Assembly: GCA_017985935.1 (NCBI GenBank)
Contig: JAGNWT010000018.1
Span: 1 to 48,960 of the forward strand
Reading direction: 5' to 3'
DNA: 48,960 nucleotides
DNA from: Anaerolineales bacterium
GTDB taxonomy: Bacteria; Chloroflexota; Anaerolineae; Anaerolineales; Villigracilaceae
Below, in pieces: positions 48,372-48,960 of this stretch. A program made the translations under genes and the position numbers. The notes below the pieces were generated by a model. That model was not told the origin of the DNA. It searched no databases and saw only the letters and a list, made by a program, of their open reading frames with translations. The stretch's first letter is position 1. Each line of letters begins with the position of its first letter.

Positions 48372-48960
48372 ATGAACAGAATTTGTCGGTTGGCCGTCTT
48401 GACATTATTGTTCTGCGCTTCGTGTGGCATTGTCACAGATGATTCATCAGACGCGCCTGTTTTTCAGTTTACTCCATCTGTGGAGCGGTCGGAGGTGACC
48501 GGGCTGCCGCTCAATGCTTCGTGGCAGATTCAGTATTCTGGCGACCTTGATCTCTCTGTAGAAGCAGATGTTTACAACCTTGACCTTTTCGATACGAACA
48601 TTGCGGTGATCGATCAGTTACATCAGCGCGGAATATTTGTCATGTGTTACTTCAGCGCAGGGTCTTATGAAGATTGGAGAACGGATGCCAATCAGTTTCC
48701 ACAGGATGTTTTGGGCAGTGATATGATCGGCTGGCCCGGGGAGAAATGGCTTGATATTCGTCAAATTTCCATTTTGAAACCGATCATGGATTCCAGGCTG
48801 GACCTTGCTTTGCAAAAGAATTGTGACGGCGTAGACCCCGACAATGTGAATGGATTTCAGAACGACACCGGCTTTCCGTTAACTTCTGCGGATCAGCTGG
48901 CTTTCAATATTTATCTGGCAGATGCCGCCCATGCGCGCGGACTTCAGATCGGGCTGAAGA
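48372..48960 (+). CDS. GH114-like (endo-alpha-1,4-polygalactosaminidase) lipoprotein, N-terminal part
   Basis: The first 196 codons are inside the window. A signal peptide with lipobox (LLFCASC) marks a surface lipoprotein. The catalytic-domain start WQIQYSGDLD, then VMCYFSAGSYEDWR, LGSDMIGWPGEKWLDI and CDGVDPDNVNGFQND match the TIM-barrel GH114 family, with an Asp pair as candidate catalytic residues. The family hydrolyses galactosamine-containing exopolysaccharide. The C-terminus is cut by the window edge. Confidence 0.88.
   Translation, partial: MNRICRLAVLTLLFCASCGIVTDDSSDAPVFQFTPSVERSEVTGLPLNASWQIQYSGDLDLSVEADVYNLDLFDTNIAVIDQLHQRGIFVMCYFSAGSYEDWRTDANQFPQDVLGSDMIGWPGEKWLDIRQISILKPIMDSRLDLALQKNCDGVDPDNVNGFQNDTGFPLTSADQLAFNIYLADAAHARGLQIGLK

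Noticed and set aside
1..48960. tRNA, rRNA, CRISPR array, insertion sequence or prophage
   Set aside because: No cloverleaf-like segments, no regularly spaced direct repeats and no transposase or integrase motifs were found by reading both strands; a dedicated search was not possible.

Overview
The window is a dense stretch of bacterial chromosome with 49 protein-coding genes or small ORFs. Two of them are cut by the window edges. There are no rRNA or tRNA genes, no CRISPR array and no recognisable insertion sequence. Gene content and order fit Chloroflexota, probably Anaerolineae: mreBCD-mrdA-minCDE-rodA in one run, NADP malic enzyme with a fused phosphotransacetylase domain, ATP-type PEP carboxykinase, split secD/secF, TAT multicopper oxidase, leaderless promoters and TTG starts. 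This placement is an inference from style and families, not from a marker-gene search.

Layout. 1-3.1 kb: a class II aldolase, class III aminotransferase and MFS transporter operon, divergent from a TetR regulator, with one palindrome shared by two near-consensus promoters. 3.2-7.2 kb: malic enzyme, RluB-type pseudouridine synthase, CBS-ACT protein. 7.4-10.5 kb: uridine kinase, cyclophilin, VTT membrane protein, M20 peptidase operon. 10.6-13 kb: DegV, a Crp/Fnr regulator, a DUF2892 membrane protein and a thioredoxin-DUF2892 fusion, with a palindrome at the class II activator position. 13.1-20.7 kb: cell-shape and division-site genes. 20.8-24.4 kb: gltX, a class III nucleotidyl cyclase, RtcB RNA ligase. 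24.5-28.85 kb: NTF2-like protein and a two-gene (heterodimeric) ABC exporter, preceded by a short leader ORF and mutually exclusive RNA hairpins. 28.85-31.8 kb: glnS and an acyltransferase. 32-34 kb: SET-domain protein, isoprenylcysteine-methyltransferase-like protein, small SHOCT-like membrane protein. 34.1-37.3 kb: pckA, an aspartate-type aminotransferase and a Cys-rich 28-codon leaderless ORF. 37.3-42 kb: PLD lipoprotein, rpmF-fabD, multicopper oxidase. 42.3-45.9 kb: four overlapping genes (SpoIIE-like phosphatase, channel-like RCK protein, small P-loop protein, M1 peptidase). 46-48.3 kb: secD-secF. The right edge cuts a GH114-like lipoprotein.

The most promising signal is at 28.65-28.85 kb. 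A promoter, Shine-Dalgarno site, 22-residue ORF ending in Asp-Arg-Pro-stop, a 9-bp pairing that hides the ribosome site, a 7-bp alternative pairing and an intrinsic terminator lie directly in front of the ABC exporter. This is the architecture of ribosome-mediated transcription attenuation. A second candidate leader is the Cys-rich ORF in front of the aminotransferase. A window-wide theme is TATAAT-like -10 boxes 6-8 bases before an ATG, suggesting several leaderless mRNAs.
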